Of a stretch of 56,834 nucleotides of DNA, positions 22,726 to 31,037 are shown one piece after another (positions within the stretch are counted from its first letter, which is position 1; each line of letters opens with the position of its first letter). The DNA comes from Candidatus Zhuqueibacterota bacterium (GTDB lineage Bacteria > Zhuqueibacterota > Zhuqueibacteria > Thermofontimicrobiales > Thermofontimicrobiaceae). A program made the translations under genes and the position numbers. The notes under the pieces are model-generated. The model saw nothing but the letters and a program-made list of their open reading frames with translations. It was not told the DNA's origin and did no database searches. The stretch lies in the NCBI GenBank assembly GCA_016783825.1, contig JADHVV010000005.1:1-56834 (forward strand), in the 5' to 3' direction.

Positions 22726-24934
22726 TAACTTTAACTTTTACATCCTTCCACGCCTGCCCTTTGCCCGATGGGTCGATAGAAACTGGAATAACAAAATTGG
22801 GATTAGTGCCGTTGCCATCCTTTTCCCACCAGATAAATTCTGTATCCGGGTCTTCACTTTTAAACTTTTTCGATTGAGCAATTCTTCCGTATTCCCAATG
22901 TCCCAATCCTTTGGAAATGGCAATCGCTCCCGGATAAATACCCTGTGTAATGTGCGCTTTGATAACAATTTTTCCAATTTCAGATTCCAACATTACATAG
23001 TCGCCCTCTGCAATTCTCAATCGTCGGGCAGTTTTGGCATTTATTAAAGCTTTATTAGTATGATTGATTTCAGCCAACCATTTTAAATTGGTCAAATCCT
23101 GACGCATCACATTTGTGCTGTACGAAATTAAAAAAAGTTCATTTTTAGAAACGTTAATATGTTCCGTAATTGGTTCATATTTCGGCAAACCATTTGACCC
23201 GGCAATTTCAAATTTTCTTGAGCGAGTAGCGAATCGCTGTTTTTTATAAAGCTCATATTCTGGATTGGCATTTTTATCGTACCAGATACCCTGTTTTTTC
23301 AATTTATTAAATTGTTTCTCATCAGATAAACCAGGTATTTGGGCAACTGATTGTTTAATAAAATCTTCGACACTTTCATAATTCATCGAATTGCTAATGC
23401 TCTCCCCCATTCTCCGCGACAATTTAAGAAAAACATCATTAAGGGATAAAGCTTGCCCGTGCGGTTTTATTACTGGTTGCGCCAGCGAAACAAAGGGAAC
23501 CATTTCAAAGGATGGCGTTGAATCCAAATCCCAGCTTTCTACAAAAGTCGCTGCTGGAAGAATCAAATCTGCCAGCGCCGCTGTTTCACTTTTTACGGTA
23601 TCCATCACCACAGTAAACGGCATCAGGCTTTCGTCTTTCATCACTTGCTGGGTGAAATTGCAGTCCGGATATTCATAAACAGGATTATTTTTATAAGCGA
23701 AATATAAATCGACCTTTTGTTTTTCTTTCTTAATCCTCTCGAAAAATTGGACGGTTGACGGTTCGTTTTCATTAATTTCTATTGGAGAAAAATCGTTTAA
23801 CTGATAAGTTCGGGCAAGGCAGACACCGCCTTTTTTATCAATATTTCCCACCAGCGCATTGAGCAGCATAATGCTCCGTTCAGTCTCAAAACCGTTAACG
23901 TGCTGGGCAACACCTGAGCCTGAAAAAGCAACGGCGGGTCTGTTAGCGGCAAACTCGATGGCAATTCGTTCGATAGTGGCTGCGTCGATGGCGCTGATTT
24001 TTGCCGCTTTTTCGATAGTGTATTGAGACAGGTGCGACTTCAGTTGGGAAATAGGAATGTTTGTCCAGCGGCTGATAAATTCAGCGTCATATAAACCTTT
24101 CTGCACGATAACATTCGCCATTGCCAGCGCCACAATACCATCAGTTCCGGGTTTTATTGGAATCCACTCATCACTTTTACCGGCGGTATTGGATAACAGC
24201 GGGTCCATGGTAATCAATTTTGCATAATTATTTATTCTTGCTTCAGCCAGGCGTTGATTAAAACTTACAAAATAGGAATGGGACTCAAACGGATTGCTGC
24301 CGAAATTTAGAAAATATCTACAATTTTCAGCATCGATTATTTCTCTTTCTTCGCCCCAAATTGATTTTTGAGCAGTAGTTTTATTTAAGTCATTTAAAGC
24401 AGATGAGTTTAATATTGTCGCATTTTCAAAATTATTCAAAAACCTGCGCGCTAAACCGCGGTAATTTTGAGTATCAGTATGAAAGACAAATTCATGGTTA
24501 CGGTTTTCATTATTAATCGTTTGCAGGCGGTTGGAAATTTCAGTTAATGCTTGTTCCCAGCTAATTTTTTTCCATTTTCCCTCTCCCCGAGCTCCAACAC
24601 GTTTCAGTGGATGAAGCAATCTATCCGGGTCATAAACCTGGTTTACGCCGGCAATTCCCCGCGCACAAATTTTACCCTGGTTATTAATATGGTGGGGATT
24701 CCCTTGAATAGCCGCTAAATCTTCATATCTTAAAAAACCAATTACGCCGCATCTGTTTGGACAAAGATTACAAATTGTTGGAATGCCTTTACGAAACTTG
24801 CTGGTAAACATTGATACATTTCTGCCCCGCATGCCAACAATGGGAATCACTCCTCCAAACGAAGCTCCGAACGAGATTGCGGTTGCGCCTAATGTTCCTA
24901 TTTTTAAAAATTTTCGACGATTTATTTCTTTCAT
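22712..24934 (-). CDS. Molybdopterin-oxidoreductase-family catalytic-type subunit (Psr/Qrc-like), possible loss of Mo ligand
   Basis: A 740-residue CISM-superfamily protein. A Tat signal (NRRKFLKIG) exports it. The N-terminal [4Fe-4S] site is CNLCPNRCGV ... KICARG. Family motifs YFLNFGSNPFESH, MDPLLSNTAGKSDEWIPIKPGTDG and a C-terminal dinucleotide-binding domain (about 610-740) follow. At the place where polysulfide-reductase relatives carry the Cys/Ser/Sec ligand (pattern STCxxxK) hand alignment gives ALNDLNK, with Asn. This recalls QrcB and ActB, which bind no molybdenum. Order with NrfD, PsrB-like ferredoxin and cytochrome c also resembles Qrc. Function as quinone:cytochrome oxidoreductase or a true Mo enzyme is undecided. 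Confidence 0.85.
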   Translation of the reverse strand: MKEINRRKFLKIGTLGATAISFGASFGGVIPIVGMRGRNVSMFTSKFRKGIPTICNLCPNRCGVIGFLRYEDLAAIQGNPHHINNQGKICARGIAGVNQVYDPDRLLHPLKRVGARGEGKWKKISWEQALTEISNRLQTINNENRNHEFVFHTDTQNYRGLARRFLNNFENATILNSSALNDLNKTTAQKSIWGEEREIIDAENCRYFLNFGSNPFESHSYFVSFNQRLAEARINNYAKLITMDPLLSNTAGKSDEWIPIKPGTDGIVALAMANVIVQKGLYDAEFISRWTNIPISQLKSHLSQYTIEKAAKISAIDAATIERIAIEFAANRPAVAFSGSGVAQHVNGFETERSIMLLNALVGNIDKKGGVCLARTYQLNDFSPIEINENEPSTVQFFERIKKEKQKVDLYFAYKNNPVYEYPDCNFTQQVMKDESLMPFTVVMDTVKSETAALADLILPAATFVESWDLDSTPSFEMVPFVSLAQPVIKPHGQALSLNDVFLKLSRRMGESISNSMNYESVEDFIKQSVAQIPGLSDEKQFNKLKKQGIWYDKNANPEYELYKKQRFATRSRKFEIAGSNGLPKYEPITEHINVSKNELFLISYSTNVMRQDLTNLKWLAEINHTNKALINAKTARRLRIAEGDYVMLESEIGKIVIKAHITQGIYPGAIAISKGLGHWEYGRIAQSKKFKSEDPDTEFIWWEKDGNGTNPNFVIPVSIDPSGKGQAWKDVKVKVNKVS

Positions 24935-24946
24935 ATTAATTCCTGA

Positions 24947-25843
24947 TTAAATTATCGGCAACGCCTGTCCACCATAAACTACAACAAATCTCATAAATAA
25001 AATTCCCACAACCACCAATGCGGAAGCGATAGCTATATTTCTAATAGACCTGAGTTTAGGCGTGAGTACAATTATCATCGGTACAAATTTACCAAAGAAA
25101 TTTTCAACTCCTAAAAACAAAGGACTCAATTCCCCGGCTATGAGTAGATGTGTCGTTTCTTTTGCTTCTGCATGAGATACGGATAAAGTAGAAATATCAC
25201 AAAAAACCAACACCAAATCAAAAACAATCAACCAGCCTAACATACTGGCAAGAGTATAAATAATTTCTTTATTAATTATTTTCTCTTTAGAGAAAAATTT
25301 ATCTTTTATCATTAAAATTAGTATCATTACAGCGATACCGGACACAATGGCTGAAACCAAAAATAAGAACGGCATTAATGCTGTATTCCATAAGGCGCGG
25401 GCTTTACCGAATGCAAGAATAAACCCGGTATAGCCGTGAACGGTAATCGCCAGTGGGATGCCAATCATACCGAACATTTTAGTTTTTTTCATATCACCTT
25501 TAAACATGAAGTAGCCGTAAATCATACAATTTACCGGGTACGCCATTAATAAAAAAGCGCCGTAGGACATTGGAGAATGAAAATTTAAAAAAGTAAAATG
25601 GTTCCATACTGAACGAACGGGCCAGCCCACCTGAAGAAGAAGCATTACTGGAGCAATAAATAAAAGCAGTGTCGCCATAACAACGCCGACTTTACCGGCT
25701 GGTTTAAACTTCTCCAACCCAAAGCCATAAGCCAGTGTTGAAATAACAAATGAACCAGCGCTCATGCCGGTAAAATAAAAATATAACGCGATTAACCATC
25801 TAAAAGTAACCTGGTGATGAACATCGTAAACCAGTTCTGTCAT
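24947..25843 (-). CDS. NrfD/PsrC-family quinone-interacting membrane subunit
   Basis: A 298-residue integral membrane protein with about eight hydrophobic segments, of NrfD/PsrC/QrcD type. Such subunits bind menaquinone and exchange electrons with a periplasmic ferredoxin subunit. The N-terminus HHQVTFRWLIALYFYFTGMSAGSFVIS matches the family opening. It overlaps the upstream PsrB-like ferredoxin gene by ATGA and is followed 12 bp later by the molybdopterin-family gene, so the three subunits are translationally coupled. No haem-b ligands are expected in this family. Confidence 0.9.
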   Translation of the reverse strand: MTELVYDVHHQVTFRWLIALYFYFTGMSAGSFVISTLAYGFGLEKFKPAGKVGVVMATLLLFIAPVMLLLQVGWPVRSVWNHFTFLNFHSPMSYGAFLLMAYPVNCMIYGYFMFKGDMKKTKMFGMIGIPLAITVHGYTGFILAFGKARALWNTALMPFLFLVSAIVSGIAVMILILMIKDKFFSKEKIINKEIIYTLASMLGWLIVFDLVLVFCDISTLSVSHAEAKETTHLLIAGELSPLFLGVENFFGKFVPMIIVLTPKLRSIRNIAIASALVVVGILFMRFVVVYGGQALPII

Positions 25844-26430
25844 AGTACATCGACCTCTCGTTTTATTTCTACTGCATCATGGTCTAAATTTATATAAAAA
25901 ACATGCGGTTTGGTGCCGATTTCTGGTTTAAGTACTTGAACCGGTTGTTTGGCTAATAATTTAGAAACTTCACTTTCCGGGTCATTCAAATCGCCAAAAA
26001 TCCGTGCACCGCTGGGGCAGGCTTCAACGCAGGCTGGCTGCAATCCCACTTTAACGCGATGCAGACACCAATTGCATTTTTCGACTATTTTCTTAATAGG
26101 ATGCACATAGCGCACTTCATACGGACAGGCAGCCATACAATATCTGCAAGCCACACACCTGTGCGGGTCAGTGCTAACAATGCCATTTTCTTCAACTCTA
26201 TTGGCATTAACAGGACAGACTGTTACACAAATCGGTTCCTCACAATTATTACAAAGCAATGGCAAAAACGACTTGCTTACATTTGGATACTCGCCTTTTT
26301 GAATGTGCTTCACCCACGATTTCCATACGCCGATGTGTACTGCATTTTCACTTTTACATGCTACCGAACACGTATTACAACCAATACATTTTCGCAAATC
26401 AATTACCATTGCATATCGGATTTTTGACAA
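25840..26430 (-). CDS. Four-cluster 4Fe-4S ferredoxin subunit (PsrB/DmsB/QrcC-like)
   Basis: A 196-residue electron-transfer subunit with four [4Fe-4S] motifs: CIGCNTCSVACK, CNNCEEPICVTVCP, CVACRYCMAACP and CNWCLHRVKVG...CVEACP. It lacks its own signal peptide and would be exported with the Tat-dependent catalytic partner. It connects the molybdopterin-family protein to NrfD. Its stop overlaps the NrfD start. The gap upstream (26431-26897) is filled by repeats, so a promoter for the downstream module may lie there. Confidence 0.93.
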   Translation of the reverse strand: MSKIRYAMVIDLRKCIGCNTCSVACKSENAVHIGVWKSWVKHIQKGEYPNVSKSFLPLLCNNCEEPICVTVCPVNANRVEENGIVSTDPHRCVACRYCMAACPYEVRYVHPIKKIVEKCNWCLHRVKVGLQPACVEACPSGARIFGDLNDPESEVSKLLAKQPVQVLKPEIGTKPHVFYINLDHDAVEIKREVDVL

Positions 26431-26489
26431 AACTTAAATCTCCTCGTAAGAAAATATATTTAATCTCTGTGGCTGACTTATATCATTAT

Positions 26490-26720
26490 GTAAATTTTTT
26501 GTTTCTAAAAGCACCAAATTACAAGTACCAAATTTCAAATAAAACTCAAATTCAAAATTTCAATGACCGAAACATTTTTTTTATACACATAAATAAAAAA
26601 ATTCTTACACCGTAAAGGCGCAAAGTTCTAAAAAATAATTTGTTTTGAATTTTGAATTTTGGTTTTTGTTATTTATTTGTAATTTGTTTTTTGTTATTTG
26701 TAATTTTATTTATTCCCTAT
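26490..26720. repeat. AT-rich word-iterated inverted repeat (aaattacaagtaccaaatttcaaat type) with inserted aaggcgcaaag fragment
   Basis: The left arm cycles caaattacaagtaccaaatttcaaataaaactcaaattcaaaa and the right arm cycles ttgaattttgaattttgg...tttgttatttgtaatttg. A short piece of the cacaaag family (cgtaaaggcgcaaag) sits inside. The rest of 26720-26897 is another cacaaag-type repeat (gccacaaagactcgaagacacc). No gene is seen in 26431-26897. Confidence 0.65.
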
Positions 26721-26897
26721 TCAAAATAAAAAATCTAACCTTCCGCTAATGCCCTTTCTCGCTTTTTCTCTTTTATCCCAAATAATGCAATAGAAATAAT
26801 AAAAATTGCCACAAAGACTCGAAGACACCAAGAATCACAAAGATAAACAGAGTTCATTTTTTTAAAATTATAGGACAAAAAAGTGAAAAAATCTTAT

Positions 26898-27344
26898 TTA
26901 TAAATGATTTTTAAATTCTTTAAAAATCAACCCTTTGAGTCTTGGAGTCTTCGTGGCTATTGCATTATCTGGGTTTATGAAATATGCATTAGCCGCTGCC
27001 GCGATACTCGGTCCTGAATCACCTACTGGACATTTTCCCGCACAGCGAGAACAAGCCACACAAAATTTTGAAAGATATTTTACTTTTTCATAATCTCCCA
27101 ATCGTGCAGCCAAAATCATTGTCATGGGATAGGGTTCACCATCAACGACTTTTATGGGACAAACACCAACGCAGGTCTGGCAATTGTAACAATTTAACGC
27201 CTGACCAGTACCTTTCACCAATACAGGCTGCAATGTATAATCAAATACCAACTCAATACAGAAAAGAATTGCCAATGCATTGAATGTTGGCAGATCAAGT
27301 CTGAATTTTGAAATAACACAAATTGTGTGTTGCAGTTTGTACAT
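26898..27344 (-). pseudogene. Truncated duplicate of the FMN-binding membrane ferredoxin
   Basis: A 148-residue frame whose residues about 12-122 repeat the C-terminal part of the protein at 27974-28948 with only five differences in about 110 positions. It keeps one membrane helix and both cluster motifs (CYNCQTCVGVCP, CVACSRCAGKCP) but has lost the N-terminal helices and FMN-binding domain. Its last residues (DNAIATKTPRL...) are encoded by a cacaaag/ataatgcaatag repeat, so both ends are abnormal. It might still make a small ferredoxin. A ParE-type toxin pair lies between the two copies. Confidence 0.8.
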
Positions 27345-27382
27345 TCCACACCAACGAATTGTTAGCCCAATTTTTCAATATT

Positions 27383-27679
27383 CTAAAATTTTCTATGCTT
27401 CCAATACCCTGATCTTCGGCTTAAATGCATAAGAGCAAATAACCGGATTTTATTCTTTTCGTTTCGAAATATGATTGCGAAAGGAAAGCGATGTATAAGA
27501 AAACGCCGACAACCTTCACAATAGAGCGACCATGTATTTGGAAACTTTCGAATGAGATCAATTGCACGATCAACTTCATCCAGGAATTCGATTCCCAATC
27601 TTTTTGCCTGATTTTCGTACCATGCCCTGGATTGCTCTAATTCTTTATAAACTTCAGGATGTACTTCAACCTGTAACAA
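27383..27679 (-). CDS. ParE/RelE-type toxin
   Basis: A 98-residue toxin of the RelE/ParE superfamily: VEVHPEVYKELEQSRAWYENQAKRLGIEFLDEVDRAIDLI, then IHRFPFAIIFRNEKNKIRLFALMHLSRR. The second part is the conserved C-terminal strand pair. RelE-like members cleave ribosome-bound mRNA and ParE-like members inhibit gyrase; the pattern here is closer to ParE. It overlaps its antitoxin gene by 14 bp. It stands between two copies of a ferredoxin in a respiratory cluster, on the same strand. Confidence 0.9.
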   Translation of the reverse strand: MLQVEVHPEVYKELEQSRAWYENQAKRLGIEFLDEVDRAIDLIRKFPNTWSLYCEGCRRFLIHRFPFAIIFRNEKNKIRLFALMHLSRRSGYWKHRKF

Positions 27680-27917
27680 CGCTATTTCTCCGAAGTCTTT
27701 CCCGTACTACTTCCCATGGAAGGCAGTCCACAATTCCATTATCAACTTCCTTAATTCGGTTGCTAATTTCATTTTGCCATGCAATTTCTACATTTAAATC
27801 TGCTTCTGTATCCAGGCTGGAGATGAGCCGTTCTGCGATGAAAGCACGATCTTTTGGTTTTGTCTGCAAAGCTTGTGTTAATATTTTCTCTACAGCCTTT
27901 TCCATTTTTTTCTCCAT
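27666..27917 (-). CDS. Addiction-module antitoxin (Unstab_antitox family)
   Basis: An 83-residue antitoxin. AKDRAFIAERLISSLD-like and AWQNEISNRIKEVDNGIVDCLPWEVVRERLRR match the addiction-module protein family (PF09720-type), whose C-terminus wraps the toxin. It is upstream of, and overlaps, the ParE-like toxin gene, the usual order. A Shine-Dalgarno (GGAGAAA) precedes the ATG. Confidence 0.88.
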   Translation of the reverse strand: MEKKMEKAVEKILTQALQTKPKDRAFIAERLISSLDTEADLNVEIAWQNEISNRIKEVDNGIVDCLPWEVVRERLRRNSVVTG

Positions 27918-27973
27918 TTATATTTTTTTTGACTTACATTGTTTAAACTATCTAACTTCACTCAATATCCAAA

Positions 27974-28948
27974 TTAAACATCAGCCAAATCTTTCTTCCT
28001 CTGTTTTTCCTTCTTAAAATAAGCATTTGCCTGCGCCGCAATGCTGGGCCCCGAATCCCCAACCGGACATTTCCCGGCACAGCGAGAACAAGCTACACAA
28101 AATTTTGATAAATATTTTACCTTTTCATAATCTCCCAACCTGGCTGCCAGAATCATTGTCATGGGATAGGGTTCGCCATCAACAATTTTAATGGGACAAA
28201 CACCAACGCAGGTCTGGCAGTTGTAGCAATTTAACGCCTGACCGGTTCCTTTCACCAGTACAGGCTGCATTGTATAATCAAATACCAACACAATACAGAA
28301 AAGAATTGCCAATGCATTAAATGTTGGTAGATCAAGTTTGAATTTTGAAAAATAGTGCATCACTTTTGTAAATGAAGAATATTCGGGTTTTTCAGGAACA
28401 CCTTCCCACAGTGCATAACTCACTGCTTCAAGAAAACCGCTTGTGGCTTCAATTGAACCGTGAGTTGTCGAAGGGATAAGATCAGCAGCTAATGAATTTT
28501 GTACAATAATCTGCTCTTCCAAATCATCAAGAGCTGTTATCATTTCCTGGTGCTGCAGAACTTTAATGTTCAATATTTTGTGATCTTCAATTTCAACTTT
28601 GACTTTGATGGGACCACGCAATCCCTGACCAGTTCCCTCATAAGTACCATCCAAAACTAATTCAAGATCAAGCGGTGAATGATCGAGTATGTAGCTGCTT
28701 ACCCGATTATAATCAATAATAAAATAAACGCCTGAAATCAAAAGCAAGACAATTAATGGAATTATAATCCCAAAATATGATTTTTTTTCAACAAATAATA
28801 CTTTAATCGCGCTGATAAACAGGACGATTCCTAAAACTGAAAAAAGAATCAACCTGCCGTAAACAAAAGCAAGCGCAAATATAATCAACAAAATTGTTAA
28901 TCGCCAGGGACGTAAAATTAGGTTTTGTAGCTGTAATTTTATTTTCAA
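27974..28948 (-). CDS. Membrane FMN-binding domain protein with C-terminal 4Fe-4S dicluster ferredoxin (NosR/RnfG-like)
   Basis: A 324-residue membrane protein. Helices lie at about 15-32, 36-52 and 60-82. A periplasmic FMN-binding domain follows (about 95-185: LDGTYEGTGQGLRGPIKVKVEIE...), ending in SIEATSGFLEAVSYAL. This corresponds to the flavinylation motif, usually SGATxT; the Thr is kept. Another helix at about 212-235 leads to a cytoplasmic-type ferredoxin domain with CYNCQTCVGVCP and CVACSRCAGKCP. The plan resembles NosR and related flavin-ferredoxin membrane proteins that pass electrons across the membrane. An apbE gene at 50913 could supply the FMN transferase. Partner and direction are unknown. 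Confidence 0.85.
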   Translation of the reverse strand: MKIKLQLQNLILRPWRLTILLIIFALAFVYGRLILFSVLGIVLFISAIKVLFVEKKSYFGIIIPLIVLLLISGVYFIIDYNRVSSYILDHSPLDLELVLDGTYEGTGQGLRGPIKVKVEIEDHKILNIKVLQHQEMITALDDLEEQIIVQNSLAADLIPSTTHGSIEATSGFLEAVSYALWEGVPEKPEYSSFTKVMHYFSKFKLDLPTFNALAILFCIVLVFDYTMQPVLVKGTGQALNCYNCQTCVGVCPIKIVDGEPYPMTMILAARLGDYEKVKYLSKFCVACSRCAGKCPVGDSGPSIAAQANAYFKKEKQRKKDLADV

Positions 28949-28967
28949 ATTTAATACCTTTTAAAAA

Positions 28968-29025
28968 AACGATGCTTGATTCTGGATACTTGTTTCTGGA
29001 TATTTTTTACCCGCATCGAGTATCT
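28968..29025. repeat. Short inverted repeat of the gatgcttgattctggatact family
   Basis: gatgcttgattctggatacttg pairs in part with cgcatcgagtatct. It is a short relative of the element at 20825-20955. Confidence 0.6.
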
Positions 29026-29060
29026 ATGAAATTAATGAAATTTTGACAAAGTAGATACAA

Positions 29061-29375
29061 TTATAAGCTTCTTCTTTTAAGATTTTTTACTATCCAGGCA
29101 GGATCGCGCCGCATTGGTAAAACAGCAACAACCCTTGCAATATCACCTTTGACTTCATAATAAATTGAATATGGGAACCGCTTGGATATCATCCGATGGT
29201 AACCTGATTTTTTAATATGAATTCCAGCAAAAAGATAGAGTGATTCAATATCTGCCATCAAACTATCCCAAAAATAATCCCCTAAACCAGGAGTTCGTCT
29301 ATCGTAAAAGGCTTTGCCATCGTTTAAATCTTCGGACACTTCATATAGAGTAATAATACCTCTTATCCTGATCAT
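29061..29375 (-). CDS. RelE/ParE-type toxin
   Basis: A 104-residue toxin-family protein. FYDRRTPGLGDYFWDSLMADIESL and ISKRFPYSIYYEVKGDIARVVAVLPMRRDPAW match the RelE/ParE fold, with the last strand carrying the usual VVAVLPMRRDP ending. Its ATG overlaps the antitoxin TGA by 4 bp. This is the second toxin-antitoxin pair between genes of the redox cluster. It is only distantly similar to the toxin at 27383, so the two pairs are not a recent duplication. Confidence 0.9.
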   Translation of the reverse strand: MIRIRGIITLYEVSEDLNDGKAFYDRRTPGLGDYFWDSLMADIESLYLFAGIHIKKSGYHRMISKRFPYSIYYEVKGDIARVVAVLPMRRDPAWIVKNLKRRSL

Positions 29376-29575
29376 TTACGACTCGCCTTCAACTCGTCAA
29401 GTGAAATAAATTTTGCTTCATCATTATTGATGTTCTCCATACGTTCCCGGAGAACATCTTCATGCCATGCAGGAGATTCTATTTTGGATTCATCTTCTAA
29501 CAAAGAATCCCAAAGCATTTCCATAGCTTGCAGGCGTTCAGTAAAATTCATTCTTTTTATTTCTGAAGCCGTCAT
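29372..29575 (-). CDS. Addiction-module antitoxin
   Basis: A 67-residue antitoxin. MNFTERLQAMEMLWDSL and SPAWHEDVLRERMENINNDEAKFISLDELK fit the addiction-module family that pairs with ParE/RelE toxins. It overlaps the toxin by ATGA. It lies 28 bp downstream of the ferredoxin gene at 29603. Confidence 0.85.
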   Translation of the reverse strand: MTASEIKRMNFTERLQAMEMLWDSLLEDESKIESPAWHEDVLRERMENINNDEAKFISLDELKASRK

Positions 29576-29602
29576 TTTATGTCCTTTTATTACCTTGTTT
29601 GA

Positions 29603-30148
29603 TTATGTTAAAAACGCAGCCACATCATCAATAAAATCTTTATTAATTAACCCTTTTTCAAAAGCATTTTGAATCATGCGTTTGGGAATTTTTCCTTGTT
29701 TCAAAGCTTTCATGGTTTGAAGCTGCATGGTGCCAAAAATTTGGGCAAGATTCAAATATTGTACACAGAAACTCTGGCACGAGCCGCAACGAATGCATCG
29801 CAAACCACCATTTTTCAAAAAGCGATCGTAATCACTGACACGAGCTGCTACTACCAACTCTGCCTGAAATGCAATCCCAACAGGACACTTATCCTGTGTG
29901 CCGTAACAAGCACGGCATTCGTAACAATAGATAGTCTGCGGATTTTTATTAACGACAGCTTTTCCAACATCAACCGCCAAAACAGCAGCAATCCCAAACA
30001 TCGCTGTCCGATTTAGATTTTTGGTTAAAGCACGATCATCAACGTTAGTGAAAAATTGGAAGCGTCGAATGCCAGGCATAACAATTGGTTGATCTTCGTC
30101 GCTGCGGACACCGATTTTTGTTTTTTTATTTTCTTCTTTTTCTTTCAT
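29603..30148 (-). CDS. Membrane-associated 4Fe-4S dicluster ferredoxin
   Basis: A 181-residue protein with one probable helix (AMFGIAAVLAVDVGKAVV, about 49-66) and two cluster motifs, CYECRACYGTQDKCP and CIRCGSCQSFCVQY. The layout, with cluster pair, AARVSDYDRF spacer and second cluster, parallels the C-terminal domain of the FMN-binding ferredoxin at 27974, so they are paralogues. The second motif lacks the usual final Pro. It probably works with that protein in moving electrons between the quinone pool and the complex encoded downstream. It is bracketed by toxin-antitoxin genes. Confidence 0.85.
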   Translation of the reverse strand: MKEKEENKKTKIGVRSDEDQPIVMPGIRRFQFFTNVDDRALTKNLNRTAMFGIAAVLAVDVGKAVVNKNPQTIYCYECRACYGTQDKCPVGIAFQAELVVAARVSDYDRFLKNGGLRCIRCGSCQSFCVQYLNLAQIFGTMQLQTMKALKQGKIPKRMIQNAFEKGLINKDFIDDVAAFLT

Positions 30149-30197
30149 TGTTTTTTGAGTGTATTAAAATTATATTTTTTAATAAAGATAAACTCTC

Positions 30198-30686
30198 TTA
30201 ATTCTCATTGGCAATTTCTAAAATTCGTGAATACAATTTTTCACTAATCCAGAAACCTGCTCTCTTTTTTAAATCATCCAACAATGGTTTAATATTACCT
30301 ACCATACCATTAGATTTTGCATCTATTAATAAACCTAATAATCCAACATATTTTAGATTAAATCGCGAGGCGACTTTACGACCAATTTTTTCATCAATTA
30401 ACAATAAATCTGCATTCAACTCTTTTGCAAGTGCGATTGCTTCGGCTTCACCATCGTCTAATTCAAGTTGAAATGCTTTTACTAATGACTTATTTGATAC
30501 TTTTTTTGTAGTTATCCAATCATATTTTCTAACTTCATTCGCGCCAGGTTGTCCAGCTCCAATTATAACTATTTCATGATACACAGCTTCTGCAATAATG
30601 ATATTCCCAAAGAGCTTGTGTAGTATATCAAGTCTATCTATAGCTGCAAGATTTATTATTGGAGATGTATTACTCACAATTATCAC
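30198..30686 (-). CDS. PIN-domain-like toxin (DUF3368 family)
   Basis: A 162-residue protein with the PIN-like pattern: VSNTSPIINLAAIDRLDIL (first Asp replaced by Asn-Thr-Ser of this family), ELDDGEAEAIALAKELNADLLLIDEKIGRKVA and VGLLGLLIDAKSNG. DUF3368 proteins pair with UPF0175 antitoxins, exactly the arrangement here (4-bp overlap). PIN toxins are Mg-dependent RNases. It is the third toxin-antitoxin unit in the redox cluster. Confidence 0.9.
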   Translation of the reverse strand: MIIVSNTSPIINLAAIDRLDILHKLFGNIIIAEAVYHEIVIIGAGQPGANEVRKYDWITTKKVSNKSLVKAFQLELDDGEAEAIALAKELNADLLLIDEKIGRKVASRFNLKYVGLLGLLIDAKSNGMVGNIKPLLDDLKKRAGFWISEKLYSRILEIANEN

Positions 30687-30928
30687 AGTCGCCCAAGCTC
30701 CTTTAATGTCGCTATATCATCCTTTAAATCATTTTCATCATAATGCAAAGGAATTTGACGAGCTGAAATAAGATGTTGAAATTGAAATTGACTCACATCA
30801 GCCAACCGACTGGCTTGTCCTAATGTTAATTTCTCTTTTTGAAAAAGCATTATGGCTATTTCTTGAGTCAATTCTGGAATTGTCATTCGAGTAGATTGAA
30901 TTATTTCATCGGGAATAGTTAAACTCAT
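30683..30928 (-). CDS. UPF0175 family antitoxin
   Basis: An 81-residue protein with the UPF0175 pattern: LTIPDEIIQSTRMTIPELTQEIAIMLFQKEKLTLGQASRLADVSQFQFQHLISARQIPLHY. It includes a small HTH (LGQASRLADVSQFQFQHLI) for autoregulation. It overlaps the DUF3368 toxin by 4 bp. Upstream lies a repeat and the small membrane protein of 31038. Confidence 0.9.
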   Translation of the reverse strand: MSLTIPDEIIQSTRMTIPELTQEIAIMLFQKEKLTLGQASRLADVSQFQFQHLISARQIPLHYDENDLKDDIATLKELGRL

Positions 30929-30942
30929 TTTTATTATCCTTT

Positions 30943-31037
30943 ATTTTACTGCCACTGCCACTGCTACTTTTTGAATGGTACTGATAAATTTATTTAAAAA
31001 CTTTTGCCAAAAAAACTAAAATTGAACTGACAACAGA
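30943..31037. repeat. actgccactgctac element adjacent to a stop codon
   Basis: Matches 18034-18206 over about 60 bp (ctgctactttttgaatggtactgataaatttattt...cttttg), followed by gaactgacaacaga directly before the stop of the small membrane protein. The conserved position next to two unrelated stop codons is notable. Confidence 0.65.

Noticed and set aside
26735-26800. Possible C-terminal remnant of a membrane protein (AIFIISIALFGIKEKKRERALAEG) on the minus strand
   Set aside because: The first part coincides with the ataatgcaatag end of a dispersed repeat also seen at 26955 and 45600, so the reading frame is probably accidental.
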